Assembly: GCA_011772275.1 (NCBI GenBank)
Contig: WVZU01000169.1
Coordinates: 1,723-10,175 of the forward strand
Length of the DNA stretch: 8,453 nt
Direction: 5' to 3'
Source: Planctomycetales bacterium
GTDB lineage: Bacteria; Planctomycetota; Planctomycetia; Pirellulales; UBA7805
Part shown: positions 1 through 7,030 of the stretch, piece after piece
How the letters are laid out: every line of letters starts with the position of its first letter
Numbering within the stretch: the stretch's first letter is position 1
Notes under the pieces: generated by a model
Seen by the model: the letters and a program-made list of their open reading frames with translations, nothing else
Database searches by the model: none
What the model was told of the DNA's origin: nothing
Made by a program: the position numbers and the translations under genes

Positions 1-917
1 CGGCGACCGGCTCCGACCAGACCGAAGGCTTCGCCATCCGGCCGACCCTGCTGGGACGGACCAGCCCCCCGCTGCAGTTGGGCGACACGCCAGCCGAAAC
101 TGAGGCGATTTGGCAAGACCTGCCGGACATGTACTGGATGGTGGACGCCGGCAAGCTCCGCTCGGCGGCTCGCGTCTTGGCCGAACATCCCACGCGGACC
201 GGCGTCGACGGCGGAAAACTCCCTTTGATCGTGCTCTATTACGTCCCCCCCGGAAAAGTTCTCTGGCACGCCACAGACGAAACCTACCGCTGGCGCTATC
301 GAGTGGGCGATGCGATCTTCGCTCGCTACTGGGTGCAGGCCATTCGTTACCTGAGCCGCTCAAAGCTGCTCGGCGATCGCGGCGTCGAACTGTCGGCGGA
401 CCGCAATGAATATCAGAGCGGCACGCCCGTGCAGCTGCGCGTCCGCTTCTTCGATGAACGGCTGGCGCCGGCCCAAGACGACGGCGTCACCCTAATCGTG
501 GAAGGCAGCGATCCCCAGCGGCGACAGGTCCCCCTGCGGCGCAGCCCGGAGAGCCCTGCTGTTTTTTCGGCAACGGTCGCCCATCTGCCGCTGGACAGCT
601 ACCGCTGTTGGATCGCATCCCCCGCGTTGAAAAATCCCCCGCCCGCGGCCAGGTTCAAGGTCGTCGCTCCACCCGGCGAGACCGCTCGCCGCGAAATGGA
701 CGTCGCCGACCTGAAGAAAGCCGCCACCATTTCGCGGGGAAAGTTTTTTGATGTCACCAACGTCGACCAGCTGGTCGATCAACTGCCGCCCGGCCGCCCG
801 GTCAAAGTCGCCAGCCTGCCGCCGATTCCCCTCTGGAACAACTGGCGCGTCCTGCTGCTGTATGTAGTCCTGTTAACCTGCGAATGGCTGTTACGCAAAC
901 GGGCCGGCATGCTGTAG
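1..917 (+). CDS. C-terminal part of a BatA/VWA-type membrane protein with glutamine-amidotransferase-like fold (5' end outside window)
   Basis: The reading frame is open from the first complete codon at base 3 to the TAG at 915-917, giving 304 visible residues. A TTG at 78 is only an internal codon, so the real start lies upstream. The segment LPLIVLYYVPPGKVLW followed by HATDETYRWRYRVGD (about 222-311) is a signature I recognise from planctomycete proteins annotated as VWA-containing or class I glutamine-amidotransferase-like. Next come a beta-rich, Ig-like stretch (about 375-677) and a segment with an isoleucine/glycine-type 'TISRGKFFDV' motif near 732-758. The end is one membrane helix (about 843-893, WRVLLLYVVLLTCEWLL) with a short basic tail, RKRAGML. 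So most of the visible chain should be outside the cytoplasm, anchored at the C-terminus. Family knowledge: such genes follow MoxR ATPase and DUF58 genes. I infer the same here, but those genes are not in the window. No catalytic triad can be judged from this fragment. Confidence 0.85.
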   Translation, partial: ATGSDQTEGFAIRPTLLGRTSPPLQLGDTPAETEAIWQDLPDMYWMVDAGKLRSAARVLAEHPTRTGVDGGKLPLIVLYYVPPGKVLWHATDETYRWRYRVGDAIFARYWVQAIRYLSRSKLLGDRGVELSADRNEYQSGTPVQLRVRFFDERLAPAQDDGVTLIVEGSDPQRRQVPLRRSPESPAVFSATVAHLPLDSYRCWIASPALKNPPPAARFKVVAPPGETARREMDVADLKKAATISRGKFFDVTNVDQLVDQLPPGRPVKVASLPPIPLWNNWRVLLLYVVLLTCEWLLRKRAGML

Positions 918-927
918 CTGGTTTGGA

Positions 928-1045
928 ATTCGTCCTTTCCTGCACCATGCGATAAAATACATTCGTTCTGCACGATAGGATAAAACACGATAGGATAAAA
1001 CACGATACGATTAAACACGACACGAGAGAACACGATACGATAGAA
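928..1045. repeat. 15-bp tandem repeat in the gap before the giant coiled-coil gene
   Basis: Five adjacent 15-bp units lie at 971-985, 986-1000, 1001-1015, 1016-1030 and 1031-1045. The first two are identical (CACGATAGGATAAAA). Units 3 and 5 match them at 13 of 15 positions and unit 4 at 11 of 15. A diverged sixth copy sits at 943-957 and belongs to a longer duplicated block: 928-957 and 961-985 both begin ATTCGT, share CTGCAC and end GATAAAA. The stretch is much more A+T-rich than the flanking genes and fills most of the 163-nt gap. Because 15 is a multiple of three, the repeat stays open on the - strand and creates spurious ORFs. The last unit contains TAGAAT (1041-1046), a 5/6 match to a sigma-70 -10 box, with ACGACA (1017-1022) 18 nt upstream. 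A promoter here is possible but weakly supported. Confidence 0.9.
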
Positions 1046-1080
1046 TATCCGGGCTCTTTCGTCGGCGATCAGGAAATCAC

Positions 1081-4000
1081 ATGGCCACCGCAAGTCCACT
1101 GCAGGAAAGCCTTACCGGCGTGCGTCGCCGCGCGCGGCAGGCGACGCTGGCCCACGGCGTGGGCTGGGCGCTGGTGGTCGTGCTGGTCGGCCTCCTGCTG
1201 GCCGGTGGGCTGGATTATTTCCTGCGGGTCGAATCGACCACCGTCCGCTTGTCGCTCAGCGCCGCCCTGCTGCTGGCCACCGGCTGGGCCGTTTACCGGT
1301 TTGTCTTGCCAGCCGTCGCCTCGCAGCCAAGTGATCTGGCACTGGCCCAGCGTATCCAGAGCCGGTTTCCGGAACTGAAAGACAAGCTGGCCAGTGCCGC
1401 GGAGTTCGCGGCGCAGAGCGAGGAGGATGTGCTGGCCGGGTCACCAGCCCTGCGTCGAGCGGTGATTGTTGAGGTCACCGCGGCGGTGGAAGGCTTGCCG
1501 CTGCAGGAAGTGGTCGATCGTCGACCAGCCCTCGTCGCCTTAGCTGCCGCAGCGGCAGCCCTCTGTGGCATCCTGCTTGTGACCGTCATCAGCCCCGTCA
1601 CGTCGCGGACCGCCCTGGCACGTTTGATCCATCCCCTGGGGAACAACCCCTGGCCCCGCTGGAACCAGCTCGTGTTTGTCGACCCCCCCACGCGGCTGGC
1701 AGCAGGGGCCGTGTTCGAAGTCGAAGTGCGGGACGCGAACGGCCGGCTGCCGGAGGAAGTGTTTATTGAGTACCGGTTCGAACATGATCACAGTTCGCAC
1801 ACCGTTACCGAGGCCATGCGGCCGATCGGCAACGCGATGGTCGCCGTCCGCGAAAAGGTAAGAAGGTCGTTTCAATATCGAGCGTTCGGGGGCGATCACC
1901 AGACGATGGCCTGGCACGAATTGGTCGTTGTCGAACCACCGCGCGTCGAATCGCTGTCGATCACGATCCATCCCCCCGCCTACTCCGGCTGGCCGACGTC
2001 CACGTCGACCGGGCAAATCGTCGGCCTGGCAGGCAGCACGCTGCGGCTGACCGCCCGGGTCTCCCCGCCAGCGAAAACGGCCGCGGTCGTCCTGCAGGAT
2101 GGACAGTCCCTGCCCGCTGAAGTCTCTGCGGACGGCAGGCAGGTCTCGGTGCCCCCCCCTGACGGCCCGCCTTGGCAGGTCGTCCAGTCCGGCACCTATT
2201 CGCTGGCACTGGTCGACGCGGAGGGCATCTCGGATACGGCTGCCGACAAATGGCAGATTCGCGTGATCAAGGACCAGCCACCAATCGTATCCATCGAAAA
2301 ACCTGCCGGCGAAATTTACGTGACCCCCGCTGCCCGCGTCCCCCTGCGCGTCGTCGCCAAAGACCGCCTGGCGATCCGGGAGATCGCCCTGAAGTATATC
2401 CGCAGTGACGCATCAGACAGGGGCGAACAGCAGTTTCCGCTGTATGAGGGTCCGGACCAGGTCCCAGCCACCGCCACCCAGCAGTCGCTTGCCGAATTGG
2501 CCGAGGGCGAGCGTCGCGTGGCGGAACAGGATTGGCAGCTGGCCCCGCTGAAGTTGTCGCCCGGCACGCAAATCACTTTTCACGCCGCCGCTCGGGATTA
2601 CCAACCCGCCGAAGGCAAAAGCCACGCTCAACGACTGCTGGTCATTAGCCGGCAGGCCATGGCAGAACGCCTGGCGCGTCGCCAGGCGGCGATCCTCAGC
2701 GAGCTGGCACAGATCGTGAAACGCCAAAAAGATACCCGCACCCGGACGCGTGAATTAGAAATCCAGCTGGAGGAAGTCGGTTCGGGAACGGAGGAAGATC
2801 TGGACCAGCTGCAGAGCATCGAACTGGCTCAACGCGACGTACACCGCGCACTGGCCGGCCAGCGAGACAGTATTCAGGACCGGATCGCGTCCGTTTTGGC
2901 TGACGTGCGTAACAATCAGCTGGACAACGCCTCCCTCTCGCGACAACTGGACCAACTCGCTGAACAAATAAACCAGCTGGATCGGGATGACTTGCCGGCG
3001 ATCGAGCGGTCCTTGGGGGCCGCGCGGAAGAACGTGCAGGTGGAAGTCGACCGGCGGAAGCGGGAGGAAGACCCGGCGGCAGCCGGACAACCAAAAGACC
3101 AGCCACCACAGCCGGCAACGGACGGCACCGACCCGCAGCTCAGCCGGCAAAGCCGGGACGCTTTACAGCAGCTAAACGAGGCGGGCCAGCACCAGGACCA
3201 GGTCATCGCTCAGCTGGAGGAAACCCTGGTCGATCTGCAGCGCTGGGACAACTACCGCCGCTTTGCCAGCGATCTCGCCACCCTCCAGGACGCTCAAGAC
3301 AAAATTCACGACCAGACCGACAACCTTCGCCAGCGAACGCTGGGCCGCGATCTTAAGCAACTCGCTGCGCAAGACCGAGCCGACTTGAAGAAACTGGCCA
3401 ACCGACAAATGGAACTTGCGCGACGCTTTGACAAAATCCTGCAAAATATGGACCAATCGGCGAGGAATTTTGCAGAGCCCGATCCGCTGGCCGCCGCCGC
3501 CATCTCCGACGCCACCCATTACGCTCGACAAAAAGGGATCGGCAACCAGCTCCGTTCCGCCGGCCAGAACGTCGAACGCAACCAGGTAGGGCAGGCCACT
3601 GCCGGACAACAGGCGGCCTCCAGGGATCTGAAGGAGATGCAAGACATCCTCTCCAACCGCCGCGAACAGGAACTTTCCCGGCTGGTGAAGAAACTCCAAG
3701 AAGCCGAAGCAGAACTGCAGCAGATTCAACAGCGGCAGGCGGGGCTGAGCAAGAAAATCCAAGAGGCGGAAAAGCTGGCCGATGACCAGCAGCGACGCCG
3801 CCAGTTGCAACGGTTGACACGCCAGCAACGCCAACTGCAAGAAGAATCAGAACGGCTGACGCGCAAGCTTCGCCGGCTGCAAGCCCATCGAGCCGGTAGC
3901 CAACTGGCCAAGGCGGCCGCCGGGATGGGCAAGTCGAGCGAAGCGGGACAAGCGGGGGATGCGGCCGCGGCGGGTGAACACGCGCAACAAGCCGAACAGG

Positions 4001-4767
4001 ACCTGGCAGAAGCCCAGCGGCAGCTGGCCCAAGCCCGCCGACAGGCCGAAGCCGACCTGGCCCAGGAACTGCTCGCCAAACTCCAGGATCAGCTGAAAAG
4101 CCTGGTCGACCGGCAACAGGCCGTCCTGGAAACAACCCAAAGCCTGGAAAACCGCCGTGTCACACAGGGCCACCTCACGCGCGGGCAACTGGCCGGCGTT
4201 CGCCAACTGTCCGCTCAACAAGAATCGCTCTACGATGAAACCCGGCTGACAGCCGAGAAACTGGCCGGCGCCGAGGTTTTTCAGCGCACCCTGGGCCGCG
4301 CCGCCGATAAAATGAAACATGCAGCTCAGCAGCTGGCGCGTTTTGAAACCGGAGTGGCCACGCAACAAGTTGAACAGGAGGCGCTGGATCGGTTGAGCCT
4401 CCTGATCGAGGCCCTGGTGCCGGACAAGCCGGAGGGTGACGCCGGAGCGGCGCCCCGTGGGGCAGGGCAGGGGGGCGGAAATCAGGGCGGCCGGCCCCCC
4501 TCCCTGGCCGAACTCAAACTGCTGAAACTGCTACAAGCCGATCTGAACCAGCGTACCGCGGACAACCGCGCAGCGCTCGAACAAAAAACCGCCGCCAACA
4601 AAGATTCAAAGGAACTGCTTCAACAGCGAGCCCAGCTGGCCCAGGAACAGGGCGAACTGGCCGACATGATGTTCCAGATGCTGGAAAACGACCCGGAACC
4701 ACCTGAGGACGATCCCGACACCTTGCCCGACGTGGGACCCGGTCCCAAACCGATCCTTCCCGATTGA
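1081..4767 (+). CDS. Giant DUF4175-like membrane protein with long Gln-rich coiled coil (1228 aa)
   Basis: The ATG at 1081 follows AGGA (1071-1074) with a 6-nt spacer, so the start is well supported. Hydrophobic segments lie near residues 26-48, 57-79 and 149-173. Between the second and third is a charged stretch with 'RIQSRFPELKDKLASAAEFA', typical of planctomycete DUF4175-like proteins. A beta-rich, Ig-like region follows (about 195-400), then another beta domain up to about 520. The rest, about 525-1115, is almost entirely Gln-, Arg-, Glu- and Ala-rich helix with heptad character. Pro- or Gly-rich breaks occur near 663-685 and 1113-1140, and the tail (1203-1228) is acidic and Pro-rich. The only cysteine is in the third membrane segment (residue 162). 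No enzyme motif is visible, so a structural or scaffold role in the envelope is inferred. Automated pipelines may call it Smc-like, but there is no Walker A or ABC signature. The next gene follows after 69 nt. Gene certainty is high; function is unknown. Confidence 0.93.
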   Translation: MATASPLQESLTGVRRRARQATLAHGVGWALVVVLVGLLLAGGLDYFLRVESTTVRLSLSAALLLATGWAVYRFVLPAVASQPSDLALAQRIQSRFPELKDKLASAAEFAAQSEEDVLAGSPALRRAVIVEVTAAVEGLPLQEVVDRRPALVALAAAAAALCGILLVTVISPVTSRTALARLIHPLGNNPWPRWNQLVFVDPPTRLAAGAVFEVEVRDANGRLPEEVFIEYRFEHDHSSHTVTEAMRPIGNAMVAVREKVRRSFQYRAFGGDHQTMAWHELVVVEPPRVESLSITIHPPAYSGWPTSTSTGQIVGLAGSTLRLTARVSPPAKTAAVVLQDGQSLPAEVSADGRQVSVPPPDGPPWQVVQSGTYSLALVDAEGISDTAADKWQIRVIKDQPPIVSIEKPAGEIYVTPAARVPLRVVAKDRLAIREIALKYIRSDASDRGEQQFPLYEGPDQVPATATQQSLAELAEGERRVAEQDWQLAPLKLSPGTQITFHAAARDYQPAEGKSHAQRLLVISRQAMAERLARRQAAILSELAQIVKRQKDTRTRTRELEIQLEEVGSGTEEDLDQLQSIELAQRDVHRALAGQRDSIQDRIASVLADVRNNQLDNASLSRQLDQLAEQINQLDRDDLPAIERSLGAARKNVQVEVDRRKREEDPAAAGQPKDQPPQPATDGTDPQLSRQSRDALQQLNEAGQHQDQVIAQLEETLVDLQRWDNYRRFASDLATLQDAQDKIHDQTDNLRQRTLGRDLKQLAAQDRADLKKLANRQMELARRFDKILQNMDQSARNFAEPDPLAAAAISDATHYARQKGIGNQLRSAGQNVERNQVGQATAGQQAASRDLKEMQDILSNRREQELSRLVKKLQEAEAELQQIQQRQAGLSKKIQEAEKLADDQQRRRQLQRLTRQQRQLQEESERLTRKLRRLQAHRAGSQLAKAAAGMGKSSEAGQAGDAAAAGEHAQQAEQDLAEAQRQLAQARRQAEADLAQELLAKLQDQLKSLVDRQQAVLETTQSLENRRVTQGHLTRGQLAGVRQLSAQQESLYDETRLTAEKLAGAEVFQRTLGRAADKMKHAAQQLARFETGVATQQVEQEALDRLSLLIEALVPDKPEGDAGAAPRGAGQGGGNQGGRPPSLAELKLLKLLQADLNQRTADNRAALEQKTAANKDSKELLQQRAQLAQEQGELADMMFQMLENDPEPPEDDPDTLPDVGPGPKPILPD

Positions 4768-4836
4768 AAAACCGGCTGCGATCCGGGACGTCCCCACAAC
4801 CCATCCTGGATAAACGCCCCTCAAAGGATATAGACG

Positions 4837-5664
4837 ATGCGTGAAGTCCCGCCCCAGCAACGCTCGACCTCAACGCACAACAAGCTATCCCGCTACGTCA
4901 CCTGGACGCTTTTGTGGATCTTTTGCGTGCCCGTTGCGGCCGCCGTGCCACCCGGCCCGTCGGACATCGACCGTCAGCTGCTGGAAGAACTGGATGCGGT
5001 CGACGAACCCCTGGACCCGCAGCTCGACCAGCCACCTGCCGATGCCGGGCGGAAACCGGGAACCGACAGCCAAACCACCAACCCCCAGGAATCGCTCGAC
5101 CAGCAACTGCTGCAACAGCTGGATGAAGGCGAGGACGTACCCCTGGCTGCGGACGAAGGGGAAGTCGCCAACCTGGGAGAGGACGTCGATCCCGTCACGC
5201 GGATCGGGGAAAAAATGCGACTGGTGGAAAGACTACTGGCCCAGCAAACGCTCCAGCAGCGCACCGGCCAGCTCCAAAACGAAATCGTCCGCGACCTGGC
5301 AGAACTGCTTAAGAAACTTCAGCAGCAGCAACAGCAGCAGCAGGCCCAGTCCCGCCCGCAAGCGCAATCGCGGCAACAGGCCAGCCGCCGTAAAATTCAA
5401 CAACCCCGCCAGCAGATGCAACCCAAACCGGGTAACCGCCAGTCCACCAAGCCGGCGGACCAGAGCGAAGAGCGTGTTCGCAAGGCCCAACCCCAACAGG
5501 TCGACACCGCCACCGTGGCGGAAATCATCAAACAGATCTGGGGACACCTGCCAGAAAAAGAACGCGAACGCCTGCGGCAGATGGCCGCCGACCAGCCGCT
5601 GCCGGAAAGCTCCCTGCAAATCGAAAAATACTTCCGCCGCCTGGCCGAAGCGGAGGACCGCTAA
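4837..5664 (+). CDS. Exported Gln-rich hypothetical protein with polyQ tract (275 aa)
   Basis: The ATG at 4837 is preceded by AAAGGA (4823-4828) with an 8-nt spacer. The N-terminus has a basic region (KLSR) and a hydrophobic core (about residues 19-36, ending VPVAAA), which looks like a Sec signal peptide with cleavage near AAA/VPP. The cysteine at 30 is not in a lipobox. After cleavage an acidic motif occurs twice: IDRQLLEELDAVDEPL (44-59) and LDQQLLQQLDEGEDVPL (87-103). A helical segment (about 122-160) runs into eight consecutive glutamines (162-169), then a basic Gln/Pro/Arg-rich linker (170-222). The C-terminal block IWGHLPEKERERLRQ (234-248) to IEKYFRRLAEAE (262-273) resembles the conserved end of small planctomycete hypothetical proteins. 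It lies between the coiled-coil gene and the toroid gene. A partner role for the coiled-coil protein is inferred only from shared composition and adjacency. No function is known to me. Confidence 0.85.
   Translation: MREVPPQQRSTSTHNKLSRYVTWTLLWIFCVPVAAAVPPGPSDIDRQLLEELDAVDEPLDPQLDQPPADAGRKPGTDSQTTNPQESLDQQLLQQLDEGEDVPLAADEGEVANLGEDVDPVTRIGEKMRLVERLLAQQTLQQRTGQLQNEIVRDLAELLKKLQQQQQQQQAQSRPQAQSRQQASRRKIQQPRQQMQPKPGNRQSTKPADQSEERVRKAQPQQVDTATVAEIIKQIWGHLPEKERERLRQMAADQPLPESSLQIEKYFRRLAEAEDR
5320..5343 (+). repeat. CAG microsatellite encoding eight glutamines
   Basis: Three CAG codons, one CAA and four CAG codons in a row encode residues 162-169 of the exported Gln-rich protein. The tract is in frame. 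A gain or loss of units would change the length of the polyQ linker without shifting the frame. Confidence 0.9.
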
Positions 5665-5706
5665 GCGGACGGAGGCGGGTAAAAAGGTGAAAAGTAGCAG
5701 ATGAAA

Positions 5707-5725
5707 GGTGAGGCTTGCCGTCACC
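5707..5725 (+). other. Predicted RNA hairpin in the gap before the toroid gene
   Basis: GGTGAGG (5707-5713) can pair with CC (5718-5719) and TCACC (5721-5725), with loop CTTG and one bulged G at 5720. That gives a seven-pair stem. There is no T-run after it, so it is not a classical terminator. It could act as a processing or translation-control hairpin, or have no function. Confidence 0.35.
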
Positions 5726-5780
5726 AGGCAGCCTGCTCCGTTCGCCCCAGCAAGGTAGTCACAATCTACATCTCCTGGCC

Positions 5781-6830
5781 ATGCTGACACGACGTAATCT
5801 TTTGCGGCAAGCGACGGTGCTGCCGGTCGCCGCGGCGTTCGGTCCGGTGGCACTCGGGTCGGACCAGGACGATCCAGAACAGACGGCCGTGCGGATGATG
5901 ACGGCGGGGACCGAACGGGCGATCGACCGGGGGCTCAAATTCCTGGCTCAGCGGCAACAGGAGGACGGTTCGTTCGGTGCGCGAGGCTACAGCCGCAATG
6001 TCGGGGTCTGCGCTCTCTGCGGGCTGGCGTTCATGGCCGGCGGCAGCACGCCGGGACGGGGACCTTACGGAGCGGAAGTGCGACGTGGGCTGAAATTGAT
6101 CCTGGAGAACACCCAACCCAGCGGCTTTATCAACATCCCCGAGACCAGCAGCCATGGCCCAATGTACGGACACGGTTTCGCCACCCTGTTTCTCGCTCAA
6201 GCCTACGGCATGTCGCAACAGGCAGAACTCCGTGAAAAGCTGGTCAAGGCCGTCAAGCTGATCGTGAACACGCAAAACCGCGAAGGGGGGTGGCGGTACC
6301 ATCCGCAGCCACGTGACGCAGACGTCTCGGTAACGGTCTGCCAGATCATGGCCCTGCGGGCGGCCCGCAATGCCGGCTTCCATGTCCCCAACGAAACGAT
6401 CGACCGTTGTGTGCAGTACGTCAAGCAAAGCCAGAATCCAGACGGAGGATTTCGTTACATGCTGCAGGGTGGTCCACCGAGCGCCTTTCCGCGGTCGGCC
6501 GCCGGCCTGGTGGCGCTCTACAGCGCCGGCATTTACGAAGGCCCGGAAATCACACGGGGGATCAAGTACCTGATGAATTTCCGACCCCGCGCTCAGCGCT
6601 CTCGCCGCGAAAGCCATTACTTTTACGCACATTATTACGCCGTGCAGGCCATGTGGCAGGCCGGTGGCGCCTTTTGGGATCAATGGTACCCCGCCATCCG
6701 GGACGAACTGGTGGCCAGGCAACACCCACAAGGGCACTGGATGGATTCGATCTGCCGCGAATACGGTACCGCCATGGCCTGTATCATATTGCAATTACCT
6801 AATAACATCCTGCCCATCTTTCAAAGGTAA
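5781..6830 (+). CDS. Tat-type exported prenyltransferase/squalene-cyclase-like toroid protein (349 aa)
   Basis: The frame is open from 5712, but I place the start at the ATG at 5781 because it gives a twin-arginine-type leader: MLTRRNLLRQ, then a mildly hydrophobic stretch ending near VALGS (residue 27). The only upstream alternative is a TTG at 5715, which would bury this signal. No Shine-Dalgarno sequence stands close to 5781; a 28-codon frame overlaps the start instead. The mature part is helical with QW-like repeats: QQEDGSFG (59-66), QNREGGWRY (165-173), QNPDGGFRY (218-226) and QHPQGHW (314-320). This is the pattern of the alpha-alpha barrel shared by terpene cyclases and prenyltransferase beta subunits. 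At the place of the cyclase DxDD acid motif it has DADVSVT (179-185), so protonating cyclase activity is doubtful. The ending (YGTAMACIILQLPNN, 328-342) matches planctomycete homologues as I remember them. Substrate and role are unknown. Confidence 0.92.
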   Translation: MLTRRNLLRQATVLPVAAAFGPVALGSDQDDPEQTAVRMMTAGTERAIDRGLKFLAQRQQEDGSFGARGYSRNVGVCALCGLAFMAGGSTPGRGPYGAEVRRGLKLILENTQPSGFINIPETSSHGPMYGHGFATLFLAQAYGMSQQAELREKLVKAVKLIVNTQNREGGWRYHPQPRDADVSVTVCQIMALRAARNAGFHVPNETIDRCVQYVKQSQNPDGGFRYMLQGGPPSAFPRSAAGLVALYSAGIYEGPEITRGIKYLMNFRPRAQRSRRESHYFYAHYYAVQAMWQAGGAFWDQWYPAIRDELVARQHPQGHWMDSICREYGTAMACIILQLPNNILPIFQR

Positions 6831-6831
6831 G

Positions 6832-6996
6832 ATGAGGGGAGAATCCGCGCGAAGACCCAGGCCGTCCCGCCGCAACGGATCTGCGACCGGCACCCCGATC
6901 GTGATGATGCACCACACGAAAAACCGATTTGTGCTGACGACACAGGGCCGTTCCTGGGGTGCAAGCCAATCGGCTTGGAGTACAAAAACAAGCTAG
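6832..6996 (+). CDS. Possible small basic protein (54 codons), weak
   Basis: An ATG at 6832 begins one base after the stop of the toroid gene. AAAGG (6823-6827) precedes it with a 4-nt spacer, and the frame runs to the TAG at 6994-6996, filling most of the 200-nt gap. The product would be Arg- and Ser-rich at the N-terminus (MRGESARRPRPSRR), with 'PIVMMHHTKNRFVL' in the middle. It has no signal peptide, membrane segment or domain I recognise. Third positions are roughly two-thirds G or C, which does not separate it clearly from background, and it uses AGG, AGA and CGA codons. The start geometry is what favours it. It may well be chance. Confidence 0.2.
   Translation: MRGESARRPRPSRRNGSATGTPIVMMHHTKNRFVLTTQGRSWGASQSAWSTKTS
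6962..6977. other. Short inverted repeat between the toroid and NPCBM genes
   Basis: CAAGCC (6962-6967) and GGCTTG (6972-6977) form a perfect 6-bp stem with loop AATC. No T-run follows on either strand, so it is not a convincing terminator. Apart from this and the weak small ORF, I see nothing clear in 6831-7030. Confidence 0.3.
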
Positions 6997-7030
6997 AGGT
7001 CGAGCGGCGGCGTGAAGGAATGCTAGTTCC

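Noticed and set aside
78..80. TTG as the start of the first gene
   Set aside because: The frame stays open back to the window edge, has plausible coding sequence upstream, and the family needs a much longer N-terminal part.
971..1045. CRISPR array, plasmid iterons or DnaA boxes (TTATCC on the - strand)
   Set aside because: There are no spacers between units and no cas or replication gene nearby. The TTATCCTAT sites match only the first six bases of a DnaA box.
779..1099. - strand frames through the 15-bp repeat encoding repeated FYPIV-like pentapeptides
   Set aside because: A 15-bp unit without a stop codon is open by construction. There is no support for translation and the array is more simply a minisatellite.
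3172..4135. Long - strand frames (222 and 260 codons) opposite the coiled-coil region
   Set aside because: They mirror the repetitive Gln/Leu codons of the + strand gene, overlap each other, and show low-complexity Leu- or Arg/Pro-rich products.
4733..4747. Inverted repeat TGGGACC/GGTCCCA at the end of the coiled-coil gene, with palindrome GGGACGTCCC at 4785-4794, as a terminator
   Set aside because: The first lies inside the coding region with a one-base centre, and neither is followed by a T-run. The next gene starts soon after.
4841..5704. A 287-codon + strand frame overlapping the Gln-rich protein gene, slightly longer than it
   Set aside because: Its product is a Ser/Arg/Pro/Asn-rich chain with no signal peptide or conserved block. 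The frame at 4837 has a signal peptide, a Shine-Dalgarno sequence and a recognisable C-terminal block.
5715..5717. TTG as the start of the toroid gene
   Set aside because: It would place 22 residues before a good twin-arginine leader that begins with ATG at 5781.
5766..6794. A 342-codon - strand frame opposite the toroid gene
   Set aside because: The + strand frame carries QW repeats and a conserved ending. The reverse frame has no recognisable domain and reflects G+C-biased third positions.
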